64,000 bases of DNA, from contig CALAKU010000003.1 in assembly GCA_937922925.1 (NCBI GenBank), positions 25,969-89,968 on the forward strand, written 5' to 3'. Source of the DNA: an uncultured Arenicella sp. (GTDB lineage Bacteria > Pseudomonadota > Gammaproteobacteria > Arenicellales > Arenicellaceae). Shown one piece after another: positions 20,650 through 29,653 of this stretch (the first letter of the stretch is position 1; each line of letters begins with the position of its first letter). The notes under the pieces are model-generated. The model was not told where the DNA came from and made no database searches. It was given only the letters and a program-made list of their open reading frames with translations. The position numbers and the translations under genes were made by a program.

Positions 20650-21096
20650 ATGAATAGGAAGTTGTTTTTCATCTGTGTTGGAGCCGGCTTATTGCAAGCC
20701 TGCGCTTCGCTCGTCGAACCAACAAACCCAAGCTCGCATCTTGTCTGCCATGACGCCCAGCGCTATGCCAATCAAGTGGTTGGCGATGGCCACTGTGTGA
20801 GCCTTATTAAACAATGCTCAAAGGCTCCCGATACGCGCTTTTGGAAACCTGGTCGAACGGTACTTGATCAAGCTCAATTGCCTTCCGGAACGATTATTGC
20901 GACTTTCAAGAATGGCCGTTATCCGAATCGCAGCGGTTACCATGCAGCAATCTATATCCGTCATGACAGCAATGGAATTTGGGTATGGGATCAGTGGCTA
21001 GGCAAAGCCGTGCATCAGCGTTACATTCGTGTTCGAAGCGATGGTGCCACCGCCAATAATACGGCCCAAGCGTATAAGACAGTGCGAGTAGATTAA
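20650..21096 (+). CDS. lipoprotein with BPSL0067-like amidase fold
   Basis: 148 residues with a lipoprotein signal ending LLQAC (lipid Cys18). The mature part resembles the BPSL0067 family, which has an NlpC/P60-like fold: a cysteine in GDGHCVSLIKQ as candidate nucleophile, GTIIATFKNGRYPNRSGYHAAIYI with the candidate His, and WVWDQWLG. Relatives include peptidoglycan amidase-type proteins; catalysis is inferred from the Cys and His. It is divergent from the two-component operon and has no partner gene. The lipobox argues for a resident cell-envelope protein rather than an exported toxin. Confidence 0.75.
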   Translation: MNRKLFFICVGAGLLQACASLVEPTNPSSHLVCHDAQRYANQVVGDGHCVSLIKQCSKAPDTRFWKPGRTVLDQAQLPSGTIIATFKNGRYPNRSGYHAAIYIRHDSNGIWVWDQWLGKAVHQRYIRVRSDGATANNTAQAYKTVRVD

Positions 21097-21190
21097 TCTC
21101 TTTAACCTAGGATACCTGCGTTCAAAAGCTTTGTTGCAACAGCTCTCTCACAACACCACTCTAGTTTGCAAATAGAATGTTCGGAAACGA

Positions 21191-22600
21191 TTATCCTTTA
21201 TTCCCGCCTTGCAAGTTTGCCGACGGGCCATCGGTACTGATTCGAACAAGCAAGCCCGGTTGATTGTCGGCAAAGTTCAAATTGAGTTTGTGCAATTTCA
21301 GCACCGCGAAAACCAAAGCCAAGCCCAGCCCGCTGCCTGGCGTGGTTCTGCTTGGATCGATACGATAAAAACGCTGCACCACTTTCTCGTATTCAGCCTC
21401 GGCAATGCCGGGGCCATCATCAGCTACTTCGACAAACCAATCTGTGCCTTTTTGCCCAGAAACCAAGGTGATTTGGCCGCCTTGTGGTGTGTATTTGATG
21501 GCATTGTCGATCAAATTGGCGAAAGCTTGAAACAACATGTCGCGGTCGGCGTCGAATTCGATTGCAGCGCCAAGTTCGGCAACAAAAGTTTGCTCTCGCT
21601 CTTCCGCCAGAGGCTCATAGAGTTCAATTAGATCGGTCAGTATTGAATTGATGTCGACACGAGCAAACGCTTTGCGTTGCTCGCTGTACTCAATTCGAGC
21701 AATACGGAGCAAAGCATTAAAGGTTGCCAACAAACCGTCGGCTTCTTGAAGTATTCGATCCAGCGCGATTTCTTCGTCGGCCCGGCCAGCTACCTTGAAC
21801 TTAAGTTCTTCAACTTTATTTTTAAGCCGAGCCAGTGGTGTCTTTAAATCGTGAGCAATGTTATCCGAGACACGACGCACGCCTTCCATGCCGTTCTCAA
21901 TTTGGTCGAGCATTCCATTAAGATTGTTCGCCAACTCATCAAACTCGTCGCCAGTACCACGTGTGGCGATTCGCCGACGCAGATCGCCTTGCATGATGCG
22001 CCGGCTAGTTTGATTGATGGCGCCGAGGCGGCTGCGCAGAGTCTGGCGCATCATAAAGCCGCCAATTAAGCCAAGCGCTACCGTGAGCACCAACCCCCAC
22101 ACCAAGGCCCTGCCTACCAATGCTTGCAAATTGGCCAGATCGCGCATACCGCGCCCGACCAAAAGGTTATAGCGATTATCGAAAACCAAGGCTCTGGCTC
22201 TGGCCGTCACTTCGGTTGCGCCCTCTTCTTCGATCGCTCCTAACTTGAAATCCATCCAACCGCCTTCGCGGTCAAAGGCCAATCGTGGCCAGCCAGAGAT
22301 ATTCGTTACAAGGGGCCTGAATTGGCTGTCGGTAAGTAAATAAACAGTAGAGTCGCCGGGGCTTTGCTGCTCGACGCGCTGCGACAGCAGCGTGACCAAA
22401 CCGGGATAGCCGCTGCGTTCGTACACCTGAGACAACTCGAGTATCTCGGCATTGATATTGTCTTCGGTTTGATTATTTTGGTAAGCAATAGTCGACCAGT
22501 AGACAAACCCTAAGATAATGCCTACTGATAAACTGAAAAGTAAAACGTAGACCAGCGTTATACGAAACGCTGAACTACGGAACGGACTAATCTGGTTCAC
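21191..22600 (-). CDS. sensor histidine kinase with HAMP domain
   Basis: 469-residue inner-membrane kinase: TM1 at about residues 15-37, periplasmic sensor to about 160, TM2 at about 165-185, HAMP domain to about 238. The dimerisation domain has phospho-acceptor His250 in NIAHDLKTPLARLK. The ATPase domain has NLIDNAIKYTPQGG, ADDGPGI and GSGLGLALV. The NIAHDLKTPL version of the H box is typical of metal- or QseC-type sensors, but the signal is unknown. It overlaps the upstream regulator gene by 14 bases, so translation is coupled. Confidence 0.93.
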   Translation of the reverse strand: MNQISPFRSSAFRITLVYVLLFSLSVGIILGFVYWSTIAYQNNQTEDNINAEILELSQVYERSGYPGLVTLLSQRVEQQSPGDSTVYLLTDSQFRPLVTNISGWPRLAFDREGGWMDFKLGAIEEEGATEVTARARALVFDNRYNLLVGRGMRDLANLQALVGRALVWGLVLTVALGLIGGFMMRQTLRSRLGAINQTSRRIMQGDLRRRIATRGTGDEFDELANNLNGMLDQIENGMEGVRRVSDNIAHDLKTPLARLKNKVEELKFKVAGRADEEIALDRILQEADGLLATFNALLRIARIEYSEQRKAFARVDINSILTDLIELYEPLAEEREQTFVAELGAAIEFDADRDMLFQAFANLIDNAIKYTPQGGQITLVSGQKGTDWFVEVADDGPGIAEAEYEKVVQRFYRIDPSRTTPGSGLGLALVFAVLKLHKLNLNFADNQPGLLVRISTDGPSANLQGGNKG

Positions 22601-23282
22601 TCAACATATAACCTGCACCACGAACGGTGTGTAACAGGGCAACATCAAATTCCTTGTCAATTTTACCGCGTAACCGACTAATGTGGACATCGATCACATT
22701 GGTTTGCGGGTCAAAATGATAGTCCCAAACTTTTTCTAGTAACATGGTCCGGGTAACTACTTGGCCACTGTGACGCATGAGATATTCCAACAGGCGAAAC
22801 TCTCTGGGTTGAAGGTCGATTTTTTGCTCGGCTCGCCGAACTTCGCGTTTCAGCAAATCCATTTCCAGATCAGAAACTTTAAGCACCGTATCCGGCGACT
22901 CGGGCTCGGCACGTCTGACCAAGGCTTCTATTCGCGCCTGCAATTCTGAAAAGGCAAAAGGCTTAACCAGATAATCATCAGCGCCGGCCTTCAAGCCTAC
23001 AACCCGATCATCAACATCACCTAAGGCACTTAGCATTAGTATTGGAGTGCGATTGCCTCCGCCTCTTAAAGTGCGAGTCATGGTGACACCATCAACCTTA
23101 GGCAGCATACGGTCAGCGATAATGACTTGGTACTCTGTTGAGTCGGCCATTAACAAACCTTCTCGACCGTCCGCGGCGTGATCGGCAATGTGGCCACATT
23201 CAGTGAGCCCTTTGACAATATACTTGGCGGTTTCGCTGTCGTCTTCAACGACCAAAACTCGGATCATACTTTTTTTAGACAT
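22587..23282 (-). CDS. OmpR-family response regulator
   Basis: 231 residues: receiver with VVEDD pocket, Asp57 in VIIADRMLPKVDG and Lys in DDYLVKPFAFSEL, then a winged helix with LQPREFRLLEYLMRHSGQVVTR and NVIDVHISRLRGKID. The first Met or Met6 (MIRVLVVEDD) could be the start. It lies 67 bases after the DegQ-type protease gene, across a strong stem-loop, and overlaps its kinase gene, suggesting a protease-regulator-kinase operon that responds to envelope conditions. Confidence 0.94.
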   Translation of the reverse strand: MSKKSMIRVLVVEDDSETAKYIVKGLTECGHIADHAADGREGLLMADSTEYQVIIADRMLPKVDGVTMTRTLRGGGNRTPILMLSALGDVDDRVVGLKAGADDYLVKPFAFSELQARIEALVRRAEPESPDTVLKVSDLEMDLLKREVRRAEQKIDLQPREFRLLEYLMRHSGQVVTRTMLLEKVWDYHFDPQTNVIDVHISRLRGKIDKEFDVALLHTVRGAGYMLSEPD

Positions 23283-23319
23283 AGTAATCGTTACTCCATT
23301 TTACGCTAATCGCTTATGG

Positions 23320-23342
23320 GCTCCCAGCATTTAACTGGGAGC
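23320..23342. promoter_or_regulatory. stem-loop between the protease and regulator genes
   Basis: Perfect eight-base arms (gctcccag and ctgggagc) with a seven-base loop. In the direction of the operon (minus) no T run follows, so it is more likely an mRNA stabiliser or partial attenuator than a full terminator; a T-rich tail exists only on the plus side. Confidence 0.6.
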
Positions 23343-23349
23343 TTTTATC

Positions 23350-24984
23350 TTATTTGATATTGAATACTCGAAAACCTTGCACACCACGGCGATTGATCAA
23401 TAAGGCAATAGACTCGCGCTTATCTTTCTTTGCTGCCTTGAGTGCTTTGTCGATTTGGTCTGGCGAACTGATCTTTTTGAGGTTACCAAATTGAACAATT
23501 ACATCGCCGGGCACCAAATCGTTTTTATCGGCCAAACCGCCGCGCTCAACGGAGGTAATCAACACACCTTCGACTTTCTCGCCAATGCGATAGCGCTCGC
23601 GCAAACTGTCAGTAAGGCTGCTCAATTCGGCGTCTAATAAGGTGTCTGACTCAGTGGTCGCTTCGGGTTCTTCTTCGGCTTCATTGCTAGCAACGACATC
23701 ATCTTCTGGAAAAGGCTCGGTCTTTAGCTTGATGGTTTTGCGTTTGCCGTCACGCCAAATTTCGACGTCGTAGGTCTTACCTACCGGTGCTTGTGCAACG
23801 ACTTTTGGTAAGTTACGCACTTCCTTAATTTTTTCGCCATTAAAGGACAAAATAATGTCTCGGGCCTGCAAGCCTGCTTTTTCGGCCGGCGAGTCTTCGA
23901 TGATTTGCGATATCAAGGCGCCCTCTTTACTGTCGCGACCAAATACCTCGGCAAGATCATCGGTGATCGGCCCAATCGATACGCCAATCCAACCACGTTC
24001 AACTGCGCCATTGTCTTTAAGTTGCGCGACCACACCTTTGGCTAGATTTGCCGGAATCGCAAAACCAATACCGACACTGCCCCCGGTGGGCGAATAAATC
24101 ATCGAGTTAATGCCGATGACTTCACCATTCATATTGAACAATGGCCCGCCAGAATTTCCCCGGTTAATCGCCGCATCGACCTGAATAAAATCGTCGTAGG
24201 GCCCGGCGTTGATATCACGCCCAATCGCCGAAATAATGCCAGTACTGGCAGAACCACCTAAACCGAATGGATTGCCGATGGCCAATACCCAGTCGCCAAC
24301 TCTTGAAAGCTCGTCGTCGCCCCAGGGTAAGAACGGTAGATCTTGAGCATCTTTTAACTGCAATACCGCCAAATCCGTCTTCGGGTCACTCCCCTTGATT
24401 TCGGCTAGATATTCTTCGCCATTGGTCAAGGTCACGATGATTTCATCGGCTCGATCGATTACATGATGATTGGTCACCACTAGCCCGTCAGAGGAAATAA
24501 TAAAGCCTGAGCCGATTCCCAATGGGCGAGTCTCGCGGTCCTCATCGCTCTGATCAGAATCTTGCTCCTGCTCAGGCTCTGGTTGCTGATCACGATTGTT
24601 TGGCCCGCGGCGATTAAAAAAGTCTTCGAAGAAGTCTTCAAAACCCGGAGGCCCTCTAAACTCTCTGAAACCCCGGTTGCGATTCAAACGCCGTCGTTCA
24701 ATGAATCCAGCGGTGGCAACATGCACTACGGCTGGGCTGACGTCTTCAATTAGGTCGGCAAAGCCATTTGCCGGCGTCCATGTAGACGCGTCAAATCGAG
24801 CTTTGTTGGTGGTGTCGCTGTCAATTTCTTGCACAGCTAGTGCCTTGGTCGTGTCTATGGCTTCAGCTGTCGGGCTGTGACCGTCAGCATTAGCTTGAAT
24901 TGACACCACGATAACGGCTCCGATTGTGGCAACAGCGCCCCACTTCGCGATTGGTGCCACCGATTTCCAGATTTCTTTGATCAT
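23350..24984 (-). CDS. periplasmic serine protease, HtrA/DegQ family (Do)
   Basis: Protein quality-control protease and chaperone of the periplasm. The 544-residue protein is longer than typical DegP/DegQ (about 450-480). It has an N-terminal signal or anchor at about residues 16-33, an arginine- and phenylalanine-rich then acidic loop at about 96-152 (LA-loop region), and catalytic triad His174 (TNHHVI), Asp204 (KTDLAVLQL) and Ser278 (RGNSGGPLF). PDZ1 is near 335-425, an acidic linker follows (EEEPEATTESD), and PDZ2 is at the C-terminus. Ribosome binding site ggag. It leads the operon with the response regulator and kinase downstream. Confidence 0.94.
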   Translation of the reverse strand: MIKEIWKSVAPIAKWGAVATIGAVIVVSIQANADGHSPTAEAIDTTKALAVQEIDSDTTNKARFDASTWTPANGFADLIEDVSPAVVHVATAGFIERRRLNRNRGFREFRGPPGFEDFFEDFFNRRGPNNRDQQPEPEQEQDSDQSDEDRETRPLGIGSGFIISSDGLVVTNHHVIDRADEIIVTLTNGEEYLAEIKGSDPKTDLAVLQLKDAQDLPFLPWGDDELSRVGDWVLAIGNPFGLGGSASTGIISAIGRDINAGPYDDFIQVDAAINRGNSGGPLFNMNGEVIGINSMIYSPTGGSVGIGFAIPANLAKGVVAQLKDNGAVERGWIGVSIGPITDDLAEVFGRDSKEGALISQIIEDSPAEKAGLQARDIILSFNGEKIKEVRNLPKVVAQAPVGKTYDVEIWRDGKRKTIKLKTEPFPEDDVVASNEAEEEPEATTESDTLLDAELSSLTDSLRERYRIGEKVEGVLITSVERGGLADKNDLVPGDVIVQFGNLKKISSPDQIDKALKAAKKDKRESIALLINRRGVQGFRVFNIK

Positions 24985-25267
24985 TAATTACTCCAAATAA
25001 TTGAAACCTTTTCGTTTATAACCTCATTTCTCGACTACTGGTTGAGAATAAGGCATTGAAAAACTAGGGCTCTAAAACATTACTTTCACGACAGATGCTA
25101 AATAACTGTCGATGAATGGAGTGTAAGGTCGCTTTCGTTACCCTCAAGTGACCAGCGTGTTACCTTTTTTTAATTGATGAGCATTTTGTGTGCTTTACTG
25201 AGCAGGCGTCTACTAACGTAGGTAACTTTTTGGCAATCTTTGGATATCCAAGTAATTTTCAAAAAAA

Positions 25268-25299
25268 TACCGCCGATCCTATTACTAGAGTCGGCGGTA
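25268..25299. terminator. probable bidirectional hairpin terminator
   Basis: Nine-base perfect arms (taccgccga and tcggcggta), with an A run on the left and a T run on the right, so it can end transcription from either side. Confidence 0.7.
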
Positions 25300-25346
25300 C
25301 CAAATTTTTTGAAGAGTCTTAGGGGGCTTATCAAAAGAGTCTTATC

Positions 25347-25386
25347 AAAAGCGCCTGATTTGCAAGGGTATAAATCAGGCGCTTTT
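25347..25386 (-). terminator. terminator after the bicupin gene
   Basis: Fifteen-base perfect arms (aaaagcgcctgattt and aaatcaggcgctttt) with a ten-base loop, nine bases beyond the cupin stop on the minus strand and ending in T residues. Confidence 0.88.
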
Positions 25387-25395
25387 GAATTGAAG

Positions 25396-26301
25396 CTATT
25401 GGTAGTTCGGGTCTTCCATCGGCCCCGCTGACTTAGAGCGAACGGGTTGCAGCAATGCCGGTGGTTCGCTTTGAGGATAGTCATCGCCCCAGTTGACTGG
25501 GTCTCCCAACATTTCGACACGCGCATTATCGGTATACCAGTCGACCAAATCGCCATCGCAGCGCAGTAAGAACGTGGCACCGTCTTTATCACCAGCAGCG
25601 AAATCACCGTGGCGAATGTGTGCGGGGCGAAAGAAATATGTACCGCGATCCAGGCTACCAAAGTTGTAGTGGAATTCGCCATCCAGAGTATAAGACTCCT
25701 CAAACACGGGATGGTGCGCCAAAGGATGCTCGCGCCAACCCGGCTTGGCTTTAATCAAGCGCGTGTAAAACCCAGTGATGGGGTCGCGATACATTAGCTT
25801 GATATACAAACCCGGTACCGGCGTGCCACCACGATCGAAATCCATAGGGCTGCCATTATCAGGATCGGTCACTTCGTACCATTCCATATCGTTGGTGTGC
25901 ACCACCGTTAATTCGTTCAACTCAGGCTTGTCTGGGGAATCCGCATCGGCAGGAGTAAACTGCCAATCTCCGTATTCTCGAAACAATAAGATTTCGGTGC
26001 CTGCATTGACCTCAATAGCGGGAGTCAGCACGCCTTTGGGCGCACAAAAATACCCACCTTCGCCTAATACGTGCTCATCGCCAAGGCGAACCTCGCCTTT
26101 GAGCACATACCATTCGGTCATCGCATTGTGGATTCCCTGAACGCGCGACCAGTTGCTTGTGAAGTCGACTCGCATTGAAGCGGACCCGTCTTCTTCATCG
26201 TAGCTCAAGTTTTTTTGCTGCGCCTCACCAACGCCATGCGGCAGTTCAGCCATATGCCAAATAAGGTCTTTTTCGTGTACAAATTCAACGTGTGGACGCA
26301 T
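25396..26301 (-). CDS. bicupin-domain protein of unknown substrate
   Basis: 301 residues with two cupin barrels. The first (about 20-130) has GIHNAMTEWYVLKGEVRLG and a partial metal set. The second (about 150-270) has EHPLAHHPVFEESYTLDG followed by RPAHIRHGDF, giving a fuller His/His/Glu/His metal site. It has no signal peptide, so it is cytosolic. Such proteins can be dioxygenases, isomerases or sensors; I do not recognise the substrate. It is the last gene of a minus-strand unit after an Asp/Glu-racemase-family protein and a LysR regulator and is closed by a strong terminator. An AT-rich 98-base gap before it may carry its own promoter. Confidence 0.75.
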   Translation of the reverse strand: MRPHVEFVHEKDLIWHMAELPHGVGEAQQKNLSYDEEDGSASMRVDFTSNWSRVQGIHNAMTEWYVLKGEVRLGDEHVLGEGGYFCAPKGVLTPAIEVNAGTEILLFREYGDWQFTPADADSPDKPELNELTVVHTNDMEWYEVTDPDNGSPMDFDRGGTPVPGLYIKLMYRDPITGFYTRLIKAKPGWREHPLAHHPVFEESYTLDGEFHYNFGSLDRGTYFFRPAHIRHGDFAAGDKDGATFLLRCDGDLVDWYTDNARVEMLGDPVNWGDDYPQSEPPALLQPVRSKSAGPMEDPNYQ

Positions 26302-26399
26302 CTGCGCATCTCCAATAAGAGGTTGTTAACTAGTAAAAGATAGCAAAATCTATTGATAGATAAAAATAGATTTTTTATTTGATATGAATAGACTTTAAT

Positions 26400-27401
26400 C
26401 TATTTGTTAACTTTATGTTCACGACCCCAGATTCCTTTGATCGCTAAGTCGATATTCTTCTCGATCGTCTGCATCGGCAGAAGGTTGCGGGCGTTAAGCG
26501 TCGTGAACTCAATAAACTCTTTGGCGACAGAAGACAGCCTTTTGTTGCGCAAGGTCACAACTTGCCATTGCGACATGATTGGGAAGCCTTCGACATTCAG
26601 CTGCGTGAGGCCGTCAACGTCTGCGTTGCCCAAGATATACGCCGAGATTATAGAAATACCCATGTTGGCCATTACCGCACGTTTAATCGCTTCATTGCTT
26701 TCGATTGTCATGACTTGATGAATCTGCAGCTTGCGTTGTCGCAAAAATCGATCAACTTCTAGCATCGAATCAGAACCTTCTTCTCGTAAGATAAAGCGTT
26801 CTTGCGCAATGTCATCCCAGCGCAGGGTTTTACGCAAGGCCAAACGGTGATTACGTGAGGCGATCACCGCTATGGGATTATCTAAAAAAGGTTGGCGCTC
26901 TACATCCAACTCGGCACCGACCTCATTAACAAAGTAAACGTCGTCGAGGTTGTCGTGCATGCGTTGGCGAATATCGCTGCGATTACCGATATTCATTTTG
27001 ATATCGATCCCGGGATAGCGCTCGCAAAAAGGGCCCAAAATATAAGGTAAGAAATACTTTGCCGTTGTCACAACCCCAATGCTCAAGGTCCCAGACTTTA
27101 AGCCCTTGAGTTCATTGAGGTGCTCGTCAAGATCGGCAATCGTGCTGAAAATGGCATGCCCCGAATCCACCACCGCTCGCCCGGCTTCCGTGAGTTGCAA
27201 TTGTTTGCCTATCACTTCATAAAGCGGCAAGCCGATGGCTTCTGATAGCTTGCGAACTTGAATGGAGACGCTCGGTTGCGCCAAATGTAATTGTTCCGCG
27301 GCCCGAGCAATGCTGCCGAGCTCAGCCACTTTCAAAAAAATTTCGATCTGCCGAAGCGTGCCGAGCTTAGTTAAAAGATGTGGGTCAGAAACTTTCGCCA
27401 A
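26400..27401 (-). CDS. LysR-family transcriptional regulator, CbbR-like
   Basis: 333 residues. The winged helix at residues 15-75 (TLRQIEIFLKVAELGSIARAAEQLHLAQPSVSIQVRKLSEAIG) is followed by the co-inducer domain with the CbbR/RbcR-like start GTLSIGVVTTAKYFLPYILGPF. Its ATG lies one base past the stop of the racemase-family gene, so the two are translationally linked. It probably controls this small operon, including the bicupin gene downstream. A CbbR-type sequence does not by itself imply carbon fixation, and no Calvin cycle genes are seen. Confidence 0.88.
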   Translation of the reverse strand: MAKVSDPHLLTKLGTLRQIEIFLKVAELGSIARAAEQLHLAQPSVSIQVRKLSEAIGLPLYEVIGKQLQLTEAGRAVVDSGHAIFSTIADLDEHLNELKGLKSGTLSIGVVTTAKYFLPYILGPFCERYPGIDIKMNIGNRSDIRQRMHDNLDDVYFVNEVGAELDVERQPFLDNPIAVIASRNHRLALRKTLRWDDIAQERFILREEGSDSMLEVDRFLRQRKLQIHQVMTIESNEAIKRAVMANMGISIISAYILGNADVDGLTQLNVEGFPIMSQWQVVTLRNKRLSSVAKEFIEFTTLNARNLLPMQTIEKNIDLAIKGIWGREHKVNK

Positions 27402-27402
27402 C

Positions 27403-28149
27403 TCAATGATCGCTCATCAATAGACCAATGCCCTGCATTTGGTCTTCAAAATTATTGGCTCTCAGTGCGTGCCAATAGGTAGCAGTGTTGATAGCAATCA
27501 CAGGCTTAGCCAACTCTTGTTCTAACTCAGCCGCCACTTTAACTGCGGATAGATTCGTCCCAATCTGCATAATAGCGTCAACGTCATCGCTGTCTAAGTC
27601 ACGCATAACTTGCTTGGTTTGCTCGTGCGGAACTTGTGCGATGGCCGTCCAACTTGGGCAACGCAAGCAATGCTCGCGAACTGTGTCATAGCCATGATCA
27701 CTGAAAAAATTCGCTACTTCGTCGTTGGCTACTGGGTAATACGGCGACATAAAGGCGATCTTCTTGACTCCGCCATAGGCTTTCAAGGCTTCAACCAGCG
27801 ATTCAGACCCAACCGAAATCTTCAAACCGGAATAGTCTTCTACTCGCCCCTTCCACTTTGCCGCGCCTTCGGCCCCGCCGTAGAATGTCACCGCCGACAT
27901 TCCCATCACGAGGTAATCTGGCGCACAGGGTAAAACGTGTCGCACCGCATCTAAGGTGTTTTCTGAGATCACCATTGTGCCCGACATAAACGCCTCGTTA
28001 GAAATGGCATTCGCGTTCTCGACGTAGATGCGACTGTAATGATTGGTAATGCCCTCGGGGCGCATATCATCAAAATCGGGCTGAACAATGGTGTTGGTCG
28101 CTGGGCCAAGTACGCCAAATTTTGCGCGATAGCCTTGTGCATCGATCAT
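27403..28149 (-). CDS. Asp/Glu racemase superfamily protein (maleate isomerase / arylmalonate decarboxylase-like)
   Basis: 248 residues. The start AKFGVLGPATNTIVQPDF, then YLVMGMSAVTFYGGAEG and HCLRCPSWTAIAQVP, place it with maleate cis-trans isomerases and arylmalonate decarboxylases, which use active-site cysteines at the ends of the two half-barrels. Here the expected positions read VMGMSAVTF and MQIGTNLSAV, with no cysteine at either. The Cys in CPSW is in another place. It may therefore have a different chemistry or act on another substrate. It opens a unit with the LysR regulator and bicupin. The exact reaction is unknown. Confidence 0.75.
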   Translation of the reverse strand: MIDAQGYRAKFGVLGPATNTIVQPDFDDMRPEGITNHYSRIYVENANAISNEAFMSGTMVISENTLDAVRHVLPCAPDYLVMGMSAVTFYGGAEGAAKWKGRVEDYSGLKISVGSESLVEALKAYGGVKKIAFMSPYYPVANDEVANFFSDHGYDTVREHCLRCPSWTAIAQVPHEQTKQVMRDLDSDDVDAIMQIGTNLSAVKVAAELEQELAKPVIAINTATYWHALRANNFEDQMQGIGLLMSDH

Positions 28150-28278
28150 GGCAAAGAGTTTTGTGGAGTTTTGAAGACTGGTTATTGTAGACCAAACTCA
28201 GGAAATTTAGTGTCTATGAAACGCAAAGGCATGAGCCATAAAAGCTCAAACACCATCTCAGATGGGCAGCCCGCCTCA

Positions 28279-29652
28279 CTACGGCAACTCGCAATCGTAG
28301 TCACTGAGTTGGTTTGAAAAACAACGCTGGAAGCTAAAATCGTCGTTATCGCATCCTTGATTGCGATTCTCAAACAAGTCGAGCTTGCCTTGATTGGATA
28401 AGCCTTTGTCAACCGACTGCGTTTCAAAAATTATCGCGGTGATATAACTTTGCACATAACATCCGAATACGTCGTTGTGATTTTTGATAAATTTTCGATC
28501 GGTCTTTAAAAACACCAGAGGATCATTCGAGCCAACTGGAATATGATTTCTCTGATCTTGGATTCCACACTCCTTCGGATTGTCTCGGCACCGATGGTAT
28601 TGCCATTTAGCTTGGTCGTCGTCAAAAAACAAGTAACCGGTTCGCAATTGATCGCTGTTCCCAATTGTAGAGACGTATAGGTCGCCTTCGTTAAGCACCA
28701 CATCTTTGCCGCTGATATTTCGAGGTAATTTTTTTGGCGTTAGCGTTTTGCTTAGATTGGTCGCTTGGCCTAGCGGAAAATACACGCGAGTGGCATTGTC
28801 TCCGTCACTACTCAAAACGTGCATTAGGTTCGGCTGGTCAGCACCAAACTGACAACGACTGGCGGCCTCTCTTAGTTGGATTACTTTATTTGCCTCAATT
28901 GCCGGATTGAGCAGCACCAAGGCATCCGCGAAACGCTTTACCTTGTTGCAATTAGCGATGCCTTGCATGTCGCTGACCGGCCGCGCGGCAATCAGCTCTT
29001 TAAGCATCACATCGTGCACTGCCGACAGCACAATCGCACCGCCAAAACTGTGCCCAATCACAACATAGGTATTTCGATATAGGGAACCTCGACTTTGCTC
29101 ATCATCAAACTGGGCAACCAGAATTTGATGCAATTGGGTCAGCACTTCGGTGGCCCCACCTTGACCTATTTCCTCAGCAACATTTTTACGGCCCCAATAG
29201 CTAAGATTGCGAACCAAGGGAATTCGAGTTGTATCTCCTCGCCAACCAAGGAAGACACCGACAACCTTGCGCTTACCGACCACCTCATTTTCAGCCGCGC
29301 GCGCTAAAAATTGCCGGAACTGTTTTACATTACTGTCTGACTCGTCGGCGTTGTGCTTCCAGCCATGAACAAATACAAAGATCGCGGCACCGCGAGGTGT
29401 ATTCGCTATGGTATTGATATGCGAATAAACCTGATTGGCATGCTGGCGGTTAAATAAATTACCGCGCTCGGTAAATTCAATGAAACTTAAATCAAACTCG
29501 GGATATCGTTGAATAATTGAGCGGCTGCAATCAATTTCATCCCATAGGCAGTTGCCTTCGACCATTTCAGAGCGAATCTGGTGGCTGGAATAGCAGGATG
29601 ATACAAGCAGGCAGACAACCCACATCGCGATTAGTTTGCTGAGCTCAATCAT
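28279..29652 (-). CDS. lipoprotein with alpha/beta-hydrolase domain
   Basis: 457 residues from the ATG at 29652, chosen because MIELSKLIAMWVVCLLVSSC is a lipoprotein signal with lipid Cys20; the frame is open to 29763 but only through the repeat array. The hydrolase core has FVFVHGWKHNAD (oxyanion HG) and nucleophile Ser202 in VVIGHSFGGAIVL, followed by ALVLLNPAIEAN. The last 150 residues are cysteine-rich (about eight Cys), probably disulfide-bonded on the periplasmic or outer face. The substrate is unknown; lipase or esterase activity is a family guess. A 126-residue-scale relation to any neighbour is not visible. Confidence 0.78.
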   Translation of the reverse strand: MIELSKLIAMWVVCLLVSSCYSSHQIRSEMVEGNCLWDEIDCSRSIIQRYPEFDLSFIEFTERGNLFNRQHANQVYSHINTIANTPRGAAIFVFVHGWKHNADESDSNVKQFRQFLARAAENEVVGKRKVVGVFLGWRGDTTRIPLVRNLSYWGRKNVAEEIGQGGATEVLTQLHQILVAQFDDEQSRGSLYRNTYVVIGHSFGGAIVLSAVHDVMLKELIAARPVSDMQGIANCNKVKRFADALVLLNPAIEANKVIQLREAASRCQFGADQPNLMHVLSSDGDNATRVYFPLGQATNLSKTLTPKKLPRNISGKDVVLNEGDLYVSTIGNSDQLRTGYLFFDDDQAKWQYHRCRDNPKECGIQDQRNHIPVGSNDPLVFLKTDRKFIKNHNDVFGCYVQSYITAIIFETQSVDKGLSNQGKLDLFENRNQGCDNDDFSFQRCFSNQLSDYDCELP

Positions 29653-29653
29653 C

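Larger units (their letters stand above)
24985..25395. other. 411-base spacer upstream of the protease
   Basis: Holds the protease promoter region on the right side of its ATG and two hairpin terminators near the cupin stop. A minus-strand open frame crosses the spacer into the cupin gene, but it has unusual composition and no recognisable domain, so I do not call it. A 14-base tandem repeat (cttatcaaaag core, 25327-25351) sits between the hairpins. Confidence 0.6.

Noticed and set aside
25170..25703. Minus-strand frame from the spacer into the cupin gene
   Set aside because: It reads the cupin gene out of frame, crosses both terminator hairpins and has no recognisable domain.
26400..27401. 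CbbR-like regulator as evidence for carbon fixation
   Set aside because: No Calvin cycle genes are in the window and the regulator is coupled to a racemase-family gene.
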